A stretch of 64,000 bases of DNA from CAIODY01 sp046051225 (GCA_046051225.1 JBJOOR010000006.1:1-64000); one strand, 5' to 3'; shown: positions 45,572-55,082, numbered from the stretch's first letter. Notes: generated from the letters alone by a model not told the origin. Program-made: numbers and translations.

Positions 45572-46825
45572 ATGCAATTCGAAAACTCGTTGGCTTTTGC
45601 TCAACAATTAGATAAACAAGATTTATTGGCACATTTTCGTGAACGATTTTTTATTCCAAAAGTGAATGGAAAAGATTCCATTTATCTCTGCGGAAATTCA
45701 TTAGGCTTGCAACCTAAATCAGCCATGGAACACATTGATGTGGAATTGGATGATTGGGCGAAACTAGGTGTGGAAGGGCATGTACACGGCAAAAATCCTT
45801 GGTTGTATTATCATCATTTCACACAAGATGCGTTGGCAAAATTAGTGGGTGCTAATAAAAATGAAGTGGTGGCAATGGGTTCGCTTACAAACAATTTGCA
45901 TTTGTTAATGGTGTCGTTTTATCGCCCAACAAAAGAGCGGTATAAAATTTTAATTGAAAATCGTCCGTTCCCCAGCGACCAATATGCTGTCACATCGCAA
46001 GCCAAATTTCATGGTTTTGATGAAGATGCAATCATCGAAATGCAGCCTCGTGACGGCGAATACACTTTGCGTACAGAAGATATTTTAGCAAAAATTGAAG
46101 CGAATAAAAATGAATTAGCGTTAGTAATTTTTGGTGGCGTACATTTTTATACTGGTCAATTGTTCGACATGAAAACCATAACTGATGCGGCTCACAAGGC
46201 TGGTGCAACTTGTGGTTTCGATTTAGCCCATGCCATGGGAAATGTGCCGATGCAATTGCATAATTGGAATGTTGACTTTGCATGTTGGTGCAGTTACAAA
46301 TATTTGAATAGCGGCCCGGGTGGTGTGGCAGGAATTTTTGTGCATGAAAAACATCACAACGATGACACATTGCCGCGATTCAATGGTTGGTGGGGACACA
46401 ATGAAAGTGCGCGCTTTAAAATGGAAAATAAATTTGACAGCATGCACACTGCCGAAGCTTGGCAAATGAGCAATGCGCCTGTGTTTGCGATGGCAATTCA
46501 TAAAGCATCCTTAGAAATTTTTGAAGAAGCTGGCATTGAAAATTTGAGAAAGAAAAGTTTGCAACTCACTGCATTTTTGGAATTTTTATTAATCGAAAAA
46601 CGAAAAGAAAAAAACTTACAGTTTGATATTTTAACACCTTTCAACGAAAATGAAAGAGGTTGTCAAATCAGTTTGTCATTCCAAGAAAATGGAAAACAAA
46701 TTTTTGATAAACTCACCAAAGCTGGTGTGATAGCCGATTGGAGAGAGCCAGGTGTAATTCGTGTTGCTCCAGTTCCATTGTATAATTCGTTTGAGGATGT
46801 GTTTAACTTCGTAAACTTATTTTAA
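45572..46825 (+). CDS. kynU: Kynureninase
   Basis: A 417-residue PLP enzyme that splits kynurenine (or 3-hydroxykynurenine) into anthranilate (or 3-hydroxyanthranilate) and alanine. The PLP lysine is K243 in CWCSYKYLNSGPGG. YLCGNSLGLQPKSA, GFDLAHAMGN and IRVAPVPLYN are diagnostic. TATCTTCG at 45547-45554 suggests its own promoter. Its partner kmo follows but is separated by a GxxExxY insert. Confidence 0.97.
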   Translation: MQFENSLAFAQQLDKQDLLAHFRERFFIPKVNGKDSIYLCGNSLGLQPKSAMEHIDVELDDWAKLGVEGHVHGKNPWLYYHHFTQDALAKLVGANKNEVVAMGSLTNNLHLLMVSFYRPTKERYKILIENRPFPSDQYAVTSQAKFHGFDEDAIIEMQPRDGEYTLRTEDILAKIEANKNELALVIFGGVHFYTGQLFDMKTITDAAHKAGATCGFDLAHAMGNVPMQLHNWNVDFACWCSYKYLNSGPGGVAGIFVHEKHHNDDTLPRFNGWWGHNESARFKMENKFDSMHTAEAWQMSNAPVFAMAIHKASLEIFEEAGIENLRKKSLQLTAFLEFLLIEKRKEKNLQFDILTPFNENERGCQISLSFQENGKQIFDKLTKAGVIADWREPGVIRVAPVPLYNSFEDVFNFVNLF

Positions 46826-46828
46826 AAG

Positions 46829-47290
46829 ATAGAACGCAGATTGTTATGATTTTTATGAAAAGTTATGAATTCAAATTATAAGCATACCGAAATAACCGAG
46901 GTAATAATCAAGTGCTTTTACAATGTTTATAATCAATTGGGTTATGGATTCTTGGAAAAAGTTTATGAAAATGCAATGCTTATAGAACTGAAGAAAAATG
47001 GATTAAAAGCTGAATCGCAAAAACAATTGAAAGTTTTTTATGAGAACTTTGAGGTAGGAAATTATTTTGCTGATTTAATCATAAATGATTGCGTTATTGT
47101 TGAATTAAAAGCTGCGGAAGTATTGATAGAAGAACACGAAGCACAACTCATAAATTATTTAAGAGCCACTGAAATTGAAGTTGGCTTGTTATTAAACTTT
47201 GGCAAAAAAGCTTCTTTCAAACGAAAAGCATTTGCTAATGAATTTAAAAATCTTAAATCATCTTAATAATCATAAAAATCTGCGTTCTAT
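46829..47290. mobile_element. Cassette with 26-bp terminal inverted repeats carrying GxxExxY gene
   Basis: The left end 46829-46854 and the inverse complement of 47265-47290 agree in 24 of 26 bases; both begin ATAGAACGCAGATT. Between them is one gene with no other frame, and its stop codon lies at the inner edge of the right repeat. The unit separates kynU from kmo, which would otherwise be neighbours. No transposase is present, so it behaves like a MITE-type or cassette insertion that depends on an outside enzyme. A TAAAA near both ends could be a target duplication, but that is uncertain. Confidence 0.75.
46865..47266 (+). CDS. GxxExxY protein (PDDEXK-like)
   Basis: A 133-residue protein of the GxxExxY family (TIGR04256, PDDEXK_3 group). 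The name motif is G28-F-L-E31-K-V-Y34. A nuclease-like D70-x9-E80-x-K82 triplet (ADLIINDCVIVELKA) is intact, and YLRATEIEVGLLLNFG is the conserved C-terminal helix-strand. Biological function is not established. The gene is enclosed by 26-bp inverted repeats between kynU and kmo. Confidence 0.9.
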   Translation: MNSNYKHTEITEVIIKCFYNVYNQLGYGFLEKVYENAMLIELKKNGLKAESQKQLKVFYENFEVGNYFADLIINDCVIVELKAAEVLIEEHEAQLINYLRATEIEVGLLLNFGKKASFKRKAFANEFKNLKSS

Positions 47291-47293
47291 AAA

Positions 47294-48637
47294 ATGAAAA
47301 AAAATATTTCCATCGTCGGTTCTGGTTTAGTAGGTAGTTTGCTATCCGTTTATTTAGCAAAACGTGGGCATCAAATTAATTTGTTTGAACGCCGACCAGA
47401 TATGCGTTCTACAAAAATTTCGGCTGGGCGAAGTATTAATTTAGCGTTGAGCGACAGAGGCTTACGTGGCTTGAACGCCGCTGGCATAGCCGATGACATC
47501 CTGAAAATTGCCATCCCAATGTACGGCAGACAAATTCATCATCAAGATGGAACACAATCTTTTCAACCTTATGGAAAAGAAAATCAGGCGATTTATTCGG
47601 TGAGCAGAAGCGGTATCAATATGGCTTTGATGACTTTGGCAGAAAAAAATGAAAACGTAAAAATTCATTTTAATCATCGTTGCACTGATGTGAATTTACG
47701 CAACACTTCGGCAACCATGATAGATGAAGCAAGCGGCGAAATTTCAAAAATCCAATCGGATATTTTATTAGGAACGGATGGTGCGTTTTCGCCAGTTCGG
47801 CTTGCCATGCAGACTTCAACCGATATGTTCAACTATTCGCAAACCTATTTGGAGCATGCTTATAAAGAATTGGTGATTCCGGCAAATGAAGATGGCAGTT
47901 TTAAAATGGAGAAAAATGCATTGCACATTTGGCCGCGAAAAAGTTTTATGATGATTGCTTTGCCCAATATTGACGGCAGTTTCACTTGCACATTATTCTT
48001 GCAACTGAAAGGCGAAGAATCTTTTGAAACCTTGAAAGATGAAGCTTCGCAAATGAATTTTATGCAAAAATATTTTGCTGATGCAGTGGCAATGATGCCA
48101 ACTTTGCAACACCATTTTTTCAACAATCCAACTTCCACTTTGGTTACGGTGCGTTGCTTTCCGTGGAGCTTTGAAGACAAAGCTTGTTTGCTTGGCGATG
48201 CTGCTCATGCGATTGTGCCGTTCTTCGGACAAGGCATGAACTGTGGCTTTGAAGACTGTGTGGTATTTGATGAAATGATGGAAAAGCATGGCGATAATTG
48301 GAAAGCTTTGTTTGAAGAATATCAAATGCTTCGCAAACCGAATGGTGATGCAGTGGCGCAATTGGCTTTGGATAATTTCATTGAGATGAGAGACAAAACT
48401 GCTGACCCGAAATTTTTGTTACGCAAAAAAATTGAAGCCCGAATTGCAACAGAGCACCCTAACTTTTTAAGCATGTATGCACAAGTAACTTTCAGTCCGC
48501 AAATTTCTTATCATACCGCCTACAACGAAGGCCAAAGACATGGCATTCATTTAGAGAAATTAGTTGCCATCGAAAATGTTTTTGAAAAATGGGAAACCCA
48601 AGAAGTGCAAAGTGTGGTGAGGGAATTGGTGGGATGA
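47294..48637 (+). CDS. kmo: Kynurenine 3-monooxygenase
   Basis: A 447-residue FAD-dependent hydroxylase that converts kynurenine to 3-hydroxykynurenine. The FAD fold opens IVGSGLVGSLLSVYLAKRGH (GSGLVG at 8-13) with Arg in ERRPD. GRSINLALSDRGLRGL and LLGDAAHAIVPFFGQGMNCGFEDC are diagnostic. Together with KynU it feeds the route to 3-hydroxyanthranilate and quinolinate; the dioxygenase is not in the window. It starts 4 bases after the right repeat of the upstream cassette. Confidence 0.97.
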   Translation: MKKNISIVGSGLVGSLLSVYLAKRGHQINLFERRPDMRSTKISAGRSINLALSDRGLRGLNAAGIADDILKIAIPMYGRQIHHQDGTQSFQPYGKENQAIYSVSRSGINMALMTLAEKNENVKIHFNHRCTDVNLRNTSATMIDEASGEISKIQSDILLGTDGAFSPVRLAMQTSTDMFNYSQTYLEHAYKELVIPANEDGSFKMEKNALHIWPRKSFMMIALPNIDGSFTCTLFLQLKGEESFETLKDEASQMNFMQKYFADAVAMMPTLQHHFFNNPTSTLVTVRCFPWSFEDKACLLGDAAHAIVPFFGQGMNCGFEDCVVFDEMMEKHGDNWKALFEEYQMLRKPNGDAVAQLALDNFIEMRDKTADPKFLLRKKIEARIATEHPNFLSMYAQVTFSPQISYHTAYNEGQRHGIHLEKLVAIENVFEKWETQEVQSVVRELVG

Positions 48638-48659
48638 TTTTTTTTAGATTTAATTGCCA

Positions 48660-49634
48660 ATGTTGAAACCAATTATTAAAGACATTTTCAATCACGTCTT
48701 GGAAGAAAAATCAATTATTGTTGATGGGCTTAATTATTTCAAAAACATCAGCAGGACGGGAATTAATCAATTGTCTAAGTCTGAAATATCAAGCATTAAA
48801 AAAGAGTTTAACAACTTCTTCAATATTGAACTTTCTTTTTTTGCAGATATATATCCATCCAATCTTTATAGAGTAACCAACAATAAGAAATTATACAATG
48901 GACAAAAAGTAAAACTTCAAAAAGTCTCCGACTTATTAGGAGCGCCAAAAGAATTTTCTAATATTAACAGATGCAATTTAAGTGGAGAAAGTGTTTTCTA
49001 TGCTGCTTTTGATTCGAATACAGCTTTATGGGAAACAAAACCAGATGTTGGAGATTATATCACTATTAGTCATTGGACAATAAAAGAAAATCAGAAATTA
49101 AATGCTCATTCAATTTTTCATCCTGAAATTGAAATGAACAATAAAGAGTCTCAAAAAGTTATAAGAGATTACTTCGAAGCTAAAAAGCAAATTAGCTCAG
49201 AATTAGCTGAAACTTTTGAATTGATTTTGAATTTTTTTAGTGAAGAATTTATGAAGCCGATTGTAGACTTAGAAAAAGAAAATTATTTGTTTTCTGCTTT
49301 ATACTCATCTGCCACTCTGCAAAACGAGCCAGATATAAATAACTTCAAGATAGACGCAATAACTTATCCAAGCGTAAAAAGGGATTATGGTGTTACGAAT
49401 ATTGCCATTCAAAATTCTGATGTTTTGCAAAAGCTAACTTTACTTGACATTATAGTGCTAACTGTAGCTGAAACAAATTATGATGATGAGAATAAATCGA
49501 GAGAGGATTTAATTAAAACCAAATTTCAAATTACAACTGATAAATTTGATTTTGTTAATGATAAAATCATTTATAACTCGGAAGAAGATTTAAAAAGATT
49601 TATTGAATTGCATCAAAAATTTAAAAAACAATAA
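48660..49634 (+). CDS. RES-domain-like protein
   Basis: A 324-residue protein. The segment LYRVTNN, then NRCNLSGESVFYAAFDSNTALWETKP resembles the RES core, where conserved Arg, Tyr and Glu form an NAD-degrading pocket in RES toxins. The helical N-terminus and long C-terminal part are larger than in the compact toxins, and no Xre-type antitoxin gene is adjacent, so this belongs to a longer stand-alone branch. I use the ATG at 48660 rather than a TTG two codons earlier. Toxin activity is not shown. Confidence 0.65.
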   Translation: MLKPIIKDIFNHVLEEKSIIVDGLNYFKNISRTGINQLSKSEISSIKKEFNNFFNIELSFFADIYPSNLYRVTNNKKLYNGQKVKLQKVSDLLGAPKEFSNINRCNLSGESVFYAAFDSNTALWETKPDVGDYITISHWTIKENQKLNAHSIFHPEIEMNNKESQKVIRDYFEAKKQISSELAETFELILNFFSEEFMKPIVDLEKENYLFSALYSSATLQNEPDINNFKIDAITYPSVKRDYGVTNIAIQNSDVLQKLTLLDIIVLTVAETNYDDENKSREDLIKTKFQITTDKFDFVNDKIIYNSEEDLKRFIELHQKFKKQ

Positions 49635-49656
49635 CTCTAAATAATTTCGTGCATTC

Positions 49657-50103
49657 GTGGCAAAACAAAAAATCCATTCTCACTTTCTTCAAATAGCATC
49701 TGAAAAAGTTCAGTTGCTGCAACAGCGTTTGGATGATTTGAAAGAAAGCGGAGCCAACGAAACCAAAAGCACAGCTGGCGATAAACACGAAACGGCTTTA
49801 GCAATGGTGCAAATAGAACAAGCCAATATTCGAAAGCAATTAGAAGAAGCTTTAGCACAAAAAACAATTTTAGAAAAAATAAATCCTACCATTTTAACTG
49901 ATAAAATTATACATGGCAGCTTGGTAAAAACTAACAATGGTTATTTTTTTGTGAGTATTGCATTGGGCAAAGCATCGATTGAAAACATTACTGTTATTGC
50001 ACTTTCACCACAATCTCCTTTGGGTATAAAATTAATGGGATTAAAAGTTGACGGACAAGCAAAGGTGAACGAACAAATTTATATCATTGAATCTGTTGAA
50101 TAA
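49657..50103 (+). CDS. GreA/GreB-like transcript-cleavage-factor-related protein
   Basis: A 148-residue protein beginning at GTG (49657). Residues 1-75 form a coiled coil (ASEKVQLLQQRLDDLKESGANETKSTAGDKHETALAMVQIEQANIRKQL split across helices) with the Gre-like SxAGDKxET turn, and 90-148 is a compact beta-rich C-terminal domain (GYFFVSIALGKASIENITVIALSPQSPLG). Homologues in Bacteroidota are often mislabelled 3-oxoacyl-ACP synthase. It probably binds RNA polymerase in its secondary channel. No better start lies upstream. Confidence 0.72.
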   Translation: MAKQKIHSHFLQIASEKVQLLQQRLDDLKESGANETKSTAGDKHETALAMVQIEQANIRKQLEEALAQKTILEKINPTILTDKIIHGSLVKTNNGYFFVSIALGKASIENITVIALSPQSPLGIKLMGLKVDGQAKVNEQIYIIESVE

Positions 50104-50167
50104 AATCTTTGACAACAGAAATTCAATTTGATTCATGTATTTTGTAGCATTAAATTTTAATTTTAAA

Positions 50168-51415
50168 ATGCCCAAACAAACCATCGCAATTATCGGAGGA
50201 GGTGCATCATCATTAATGTTGGCGGCACATTTAGATGAAAATAAATTTGCTGTAACTATCTATGAACGCAATCTGGCAGTGGGCAGAAAATTTTTAGTAG
50301 CTGGCGATGGCGGATTAAATATTACGCATTCCGAACCTTTAGAAAATTTTATTCAACGCTACGAACCTGCCGATTTTTTTGAAAAAATAATTACTAATTT
50401 TTCCAACACCGATTTAATCAATTGGCTGAAAAGCATTGGTATCAATACATTCACAGGCACAAGCGGAAGAGTATTTCCTGAAAAAGAAATTAAACCAATT
50501 GAAGTGTTGAATGCAATTGTTAGTGTTTTGAAAAAGAAAAATGTAGTTATCAAAACCAATTATTTATGGAAAGGATGGAACGAAAAATGTGAATTGCAAT
50601 TTGAAATTTCCCTCTCTGTTGGAGAAGGGTTAGGGGTGAGGTTGAAAAAAGAAATGACAACAACTTTCGTCAAAGCCGATTTTGTAGTTTTTGCATTAGG
50701 CGGAAAAAGCTGGCGCATCACAGGTTCGGATGGGAATTGGATAAATTATTTTTCAGAAAAAGAAATTGAAATCGTTCCGTTCGAAGCATCCAATTGTGCT
50801 GTAAAAATTGATTGGGCAACTGATTTTCTAAATGTTGCCGAAGGACAATCGCTAAAAAATATTTCGATAAAATGTGGCGATAAAGAACGCAAAGGTGAAG
50901 TAGTGATTACAAAATTTGGATTAGAAGGCGGAGCGATTTATACATTGACTTCAGCGATTAGAAAGCAACTAAAAGCAAAGTCAGAAGCTTTAATTTATGT
51001 AGATTTGAAGCCTATTTTCAGCCATGAAGAAGTTTTAGAAAAATTGAATCAACCCAAAAGAAATTCGTTGAGCAATCATTTAGAAACCAAAATTGGATTG
51101 AGTAAAACAGCCATTAATTTGTTGAAATTCTATTTAAGCAAAGAAGAATTTACCGATATGAATTTGCTTGCAAAAGCGATTAAAAATTTACCAATAAAAG
51201 TTGCAGGCTTAGCTCCAATTGATGAAGCCATTTCAACTGTTGGTGGAATTTCTTTGAATGAAATCAATGAAAATTTTGAACTAAAAAAACTGCCTCATCA
51301 TTTTTGTATCGGCGAAATGCTCGACTGGAACGCCCCAACAGGCGGCTATTTGCTGCAAGGTAATTTTAGTATGGGTTTTTCATTAGCCAACTTTTTTAAT
51401 TTTAATTTGAATTGA
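50168..51415 (+). CDS. HI0933/BaiN-like flavoprotein with an apparent repeat insertion
   Basis: A 415-residue NAD(P)/FAD-dependent oxidoreductase of the HI0933 (BaiN, TIGR03862-like) family. The dinucleotide fold is IAIIGGGASSLMLAAHL (7-23), followed by ERNLAVGRKFLVAGDGGLNITHSE and the C-terminal GEMLDWNAPTGGYLLQGNFSMGFSLA. Residues about 148-160 (SLSVGEGLGVRLKK) are encoded by a palindromic repeat (50610-50645). I start at 50168, where the FAD fold begins; an upstream in-frame ATG at 50135 would add 11 residues. The exact substrate is unknown. Confidence 0.88.
   Translation: MPKQTIAIIGGGASSLMLAAHLDENKFAVTIYERNLAVGRKFLVAGDGGLNITHSEPLENFIQRYEPADFFEKIITNFSNTDLINWLKSIGINTFTGTSGRVFPEKEIKPIEVLNAIVSVLKKKNVVIKTNYLWKGWNEKCELQFEISLSVGEGLGVRLKKEMTTTFVKADFVVFALGGKSWRITGSDGNWINYFSEKEIEIVPFEASNCAVKIDWATDFLNVAEGQSLKNISIKCGDKERKGEVVITKFGLEGGAIYTLTSAIRKQLKAKSEALIYVDLKPIFSHEEVLEKLNQPKRNSLSNHLETKIGLSKTAINLLKFYLSKEEFTDMNLLAKAIKNLPIKVAGLAPIDEAISTVGGISLNEINENFELKKLPHHFCIGEMLDWNAPTGGYLLQGNFSMGFSLANFFNFNLN
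50610..50645. repeat. Palindromic repeat inside the flavoprotein gene
   Basis: CCCTCTC-TGTTG-GAGAAGGG forms a hairpin and is followed by TTAGGGGTGAGG. This is a sequence type common between genes in Bacteroidota. Here it is read in frame and adds about 12 residues. Confidence 0.65.
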
Positions 51416-51443
51416 ATACATTTGAGTTTATCTTTTAAAAATC

Positions 51444-52655
51444 ATGAAATCACTTTTTACAGCTATTAATCGAAATAAAATTAATTATATCTTATTTGCA
51501 TTTTTGTTGATTATGTTGGTTTTAGAAATTATTAATCAACGTTTTTGGCTAAACGATTTTAAAGTATATTTTAATGCCGCTGATAATTTCAAAAATGGCA
51601 AACCTATTTATGGGCAATTGTTTTCGTTGGGTTCAGGATTTTATAAATACTCCCCATTTGCAGCTTTAATTTTCATTCCATTCACCTATGTATCGTATTT
51701 TATTGCCGAAATATTTTTCTATTTAATAAGCAGTGTTGCTATTTTTTATGTTTTCAATTCAACTCTTAATTGGATTAAAAAATCGAACGATTTACTTTCT
51801 ACAAAAAATATTTTTTACATTTCATTGTTCAGTTTTTTAGTGGTTGCAGTTCATCTTCAACGTGAGTTGCATTTAGGCAATGTAAACATGATATTATTAG
51901 CCCTATTGATTTTTGCTTGGCATAAAATAGAATGTAGAAATTTTATGTTGGCTGGTTTTGTATTGGCTTTTGTGATTTTGTTTAAACCTCATTTTGTAAT
52001 TCTATTGCCGCTTTTATTGTTACGAAAAGAATGGAAAATACTAAGTTGGTTGCTAATAGCTTCAGTTTTGTTTTTAGCCATTTCTTTTATTTATACAGGC
52101 TTTGGTAATGGATTACAATTAATGATTGATTGGAAAAATACAATGCTATTGCACAATGAAGCTACATCTGGCAACGAACAAACTATCTACTTTATGGCTT
52201 ACCATTATCTACTACGATATTTTAATATAGATAGCTCGATATATGTAAATGCAGCATTGATAATGCTTTGCGGCATTTTTATTTTTGCTTTTGTTTTATT
52301 TCATTTTAAAAATGAAAAGCAAAATCAACAAACTACTTTTCGGAATTATTTTTTCGAATATTTTTTATTGATTGGCTTAGTGCCATGTGTAACAGTTACC
52401 GATACCGAACATTTTTTATATTCAGTTCCAGTTATATTATGTTTGATTTCATTTTTATATCAGCATAAATTGCCTATTATTTTTTTAATTGCAACGTCAT
52501 TTTTGTTAATTTTATTTGGCATAAAAGTTACTGGCGTTATTGGCAATTATTGGGCTGATGTATATTTAGAACATGGATTGTTGGGCATTAGCAATTTAAT
52601 GTTGTTGTTTGCTTTTGTTGGGTTTTCGATGCTAAAAGCGAAAATGAAAAATTGA
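51444..52655 (+). CDS. GT87-type (DUF2029) membrane glycosyltransferase
   Basis: A 403-residue protein with about ten membrane segments. The region LNDFKVYFNAADNFKNGKPIYG contains the DxxxY...AxxxxxGxxxY pattern of the GT87 mannosyltransferase family, which uses polyprenyl-phosphate sugars, and FKPHFVILLPLLLLRKEWK is also characteristic. The acceptor is unknown; no sugar genes are nearby. It ends 12 bases from the convergent DUF5916 gene. Confidence 0.78.
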   Translation: MKSLFTAINRNKINYILFAFLLIMLVLEIINQRFWLNDFKVYFNAADNFKNGKPIYGQLFSLGSGFYKYSPFAALIFIPFTYVSYFIAEIFFYLISSVAIFYVFNSTLNWIKKSNDLLSTKNIFYISLFSFLVVAVHLQRELHLGNVNMILLALLIFAWHKIECRNFMLAGFVLAFVILFKPHFVILLPLLLLRKEWKILSWLLIASVLFLAISFIYTGFGNGLQLMIDWKNTMLLHNEATSGNEQTIYFMAYHYLLRYFNIDSSIYVNAALIMLCGIFIFAFVLFHFKNEKQNQQTTFRNYFFEYFLLIGLVPCVTVTDTEHFLYSVPVILCLISFLYQHKLPIIFLIATSFLLILFGIKVTGVIGNYWADVYLEHGLLGISNLMLLFAFVGFSMLKAKMKN

Positions 52656-52667
52656 GATTATAGAAAC

Positions 52668-55082
52668 TTATTTTTTCTTTGCCATCATTTTTCCTGCATC
52701 CAAAAAATACAATATTTTAATAGAGAATGAATTTGAAAGTGTATTATTAAAAGTTGAATTAAAATTGTTGATGTACTTAAATTGTTCGATATCAGCATTA
52801 GCATAAACCAAATTTTTCCATGCAATAGTAATGGTGCTACCTGGTGCAAATTGCCAATTAAAAACTAAATCTAATGTCCATGCATTAAAATCAAAATCGG
52901 CATTAAGATTTTCATTCGTGGGGCTCAAATTTCCATCTTTTTGCAATGTATAATAATAGCTGTAACGTCCGCCACTCCAATAATGCCGAGCAACTAATGC
53001 AGTTGAAATTCGATTACTAAAAACATAATCTACATGTATCGAATTGCTTATCGTTTTCACATCTCTTTTACCAAAATAAATTTCATTATTTTTTTTCGAC
53101 ACAAATCCTTTTTCATTTTTATTAAATATATTTTCATAGGTATAATTAATTAATATTTTTTTGTTTGGTCTTATTCGTGGCATAATAGAATAGGCAAATT
53201 TATCACGATGATATTCATCTAAAAAAATATAATCGATATAACCATCTAAAGCAAAAGTTTTTCGATAATCGGATGAAATATAATTTCGCAGTTGATATAC
53301 TTTAGGAATGTTTACAAAATAACCATCTGTTCGTGGGTCATAAAAATCGTGTTGAATGCTAGGTTTTACAGCTATTTGATTAACCATGGTTAAATGGTTT
53401 CTCCAATCTGCTCTTGATTTTAATAAAAATAAATTATACGAATATTTGCCCGAGCTATAATTGTTTTCACGTTCAAAATAAAAAGTGTTTGTCATTTTCA
53501 AAAATCGCCAAAATGGCTTGGTAATGATTTGATTAATTGAAAAATTTTGATTTATAAAATTATTTTTAGATAAATATCCAATATCATTTGGGTTATATTT
53601 TTTGTCTATTATTTCTATATTATAAGCTGATTGCCACATACCCGTTATTTTGCCAAAACCAGCGCCATAGCAATTGCCCGTAATAGTTGTAAATAGTTTA
53701 TCGGCTTTATTAAATAGTGAACTTTGGTTGGCAAAAAATGTTGCGATAAAAGAATTTTTTTTATTGTAAAATCTACCATCAATACCCATCACATTGGCAT
53801 CATTACCTTTTTGTGTTCGGGTTACATTAGTATTTATAAATCCAATATGCGAATTGTTTTTTATTGTTTTTTCTAATACAAATACATTGTAATTGGTAAG
53901 TGGTTCGTACAATTTTTTTTCAGTATGTTGGTTTGAATCAATGGTGGTTACAAATAAATTATTGGTAATTGAATTTAAAATACCAATAGATAAATTTTGT
54001 TTTGTTTTTCCACTAAGCTTACATGCATTTAGTAAATTACTTTGCTGTGGCTCGTTTTGAATGATTAATGACGAGTTGTTATGACTACTAAAATAGTTTG
54101 ATGTTTCGCCAATTCTTCTTGAATAGAATAAATTATTTTTAGTAAAAAGTTCGGCACCTTCTAAAAAAAACGGACGCCTTTCTTCGTATTGTATTTCGTA
54201 AGGGCTTAAATTTTTTACTAATTGGTCGGATATTACTTGTCCAAAATCTGGTACCAAAGTCATATCCAATGTAAAGCTTTCGCTAATACCATATTTTATA
54301 TCGGCGCCACCTTTAATATTGCTTCCATTAGCATTGCCTTGCGATAAATAGTAGGCTGAAGCATAGGGTGATAAAGAGATACGGGGTGGAGGTTTTATAT
54401 TTTCAATACCAATAATTGGATTCATTTTTGGTACAAATGCTGAAGTAGTTGGGGGCGTAGGACACCAATTTGTGATTTCTTTTTTGCGCCGTATTTCTCT
54501 AGCAAAATCTACTGTCCAATCTTGTTTGTTGGCTTTTGGAAATCGAATGGTAGAGTAGGGGATTTTAAATTCGGCATACCAACCATTTTTATCAATAAAG
54601 GTTTTACTTTCCCATACTGCATCCCACGAACCATCAATATCGTTGCCGCCATTGGTGGCTTTAAAATCATCTTGTACATTATCTATCGAAACGCCAAAGC
54701 CATAAGCATTTTGTCCATCATGATAAGTATCAAAGAATACATAAAAATTTTCTGTTTGTTTAAATACATTTCCTCTAGTGGTAAATACATGTTGTATACT
54801 ATCAATATGCTTATCAATACAAGTGGCAAATACATAAAGTGCATCATCATCGTATACAATTTTTACTTCGGTAGGTTCTGTAGCATTTTTGCCAGTATAG
54901 GGTTCAAATTGATAAGTAAGATGAATGGGCGATATATTTTTCCAGCATTCATCATTTGCTTTGCCATCAATTTTGGGTGCTGTTTCAATTTTTTTGGTAG
55001 TCATATATTTTTCATAATCAACTGCCCATAATGGCTGCGTTGATTGAAAAAATAAAATGAAAAGCAATAATTTTTTTAACAA
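52668..55082 (-). CDS. DUF5916 family outer-membrane protein with CBM9-like domain
   Basis: An 804-residue protein with signal peptide (cleavage near LWAV, residue 21). Residues 30-220 form a carbohydrate-binding CBM9-like domain (TAPKIDGKANDECWKNI, VKIVYDDDALYVFATCID, SWDAVWESKTFIDKNGWYAEFKIPYSTIRFP). The rest is DUF5916 (LVPDFGQVISDQLVKNLSPYEIQYEERRPFFLEGAELF) plus an outer-membrane barrel with alternating aromatic strands. Members are abundant in Bacteroidota; the role is unproven, perhaps glycan-related transport. Confidence 0.88.
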   Translation of the reverse strand: MLKKLLLFILFFQSTQPLWAVDYEKYMTTKKIETAPKIDGKANDECWKNISPIHLTYQFEPYTGKNATEPTEVKIVYDDDALYVFATCIDKHIDSIQHVFTTRGNVFKQTENFYVFFDTYHDGQNAYGFGVSIDNVQDDFKATNGGNDIDGSWDAVWESKTFIDKNGWYAEFKIPYSTIRFPKANKQDWTVDFAREIRRKKEITNWCPTPPTTSAFVPKMNPIIGIENIKPPPRISLSPYASAYYLSQGNANGSNIKGGADIKYGISESFTLDMTLVPDFGQVISDQLVKNLSPYEIQYEERRPFFLEGAELFTKNNLFYSRRIGETSNYFSSHNNSSLIIQNEPQQSNLLNACKLSGKTKQNLSIGILNSITNNLFVTTIDSNQHTEKKLYEPLTNYNVFVLEKTIKNNSHIGFINTNVTRTQKGNDANVMGIDGRFYNKKNSFIATFFANQSSLFNKADKLFTTITGNCYGAGFGKITGMWQSAYNIEIIDKKYNPNDIGYLSKNNFINQNFSINQIITKPFWRFLKMTNTFYFERENNYSSGKYSYNLFLLKSRADWRNHLTMVNQIAVKPSIQHDFYDPRTDGYFVNIPKVYQLRNYISSDYRKTFALDGYIDYIFLDEYHRDKFAYSIMPRIRPNKKILINYTYENIFNKNEKGFVSKKNNEIYFGKRDVKTISNSIHVDYVFSNRISTALVARHYWSGGRYSYYYTLQKDGNLSPTNENLNADFDFNAWTLDLVFNWQFAPGSTITIAWKNLVYANADIEQFKYINNFNSTFNNTLSNSFSIKILYFLDAGKMMAKKK

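Noticed and set aside
48660..49634. RES-Xre toxin-antitoxin pair
   Set aside because: No Xre-like gene on either side; neighbours are kmo and a Gre-like gene.
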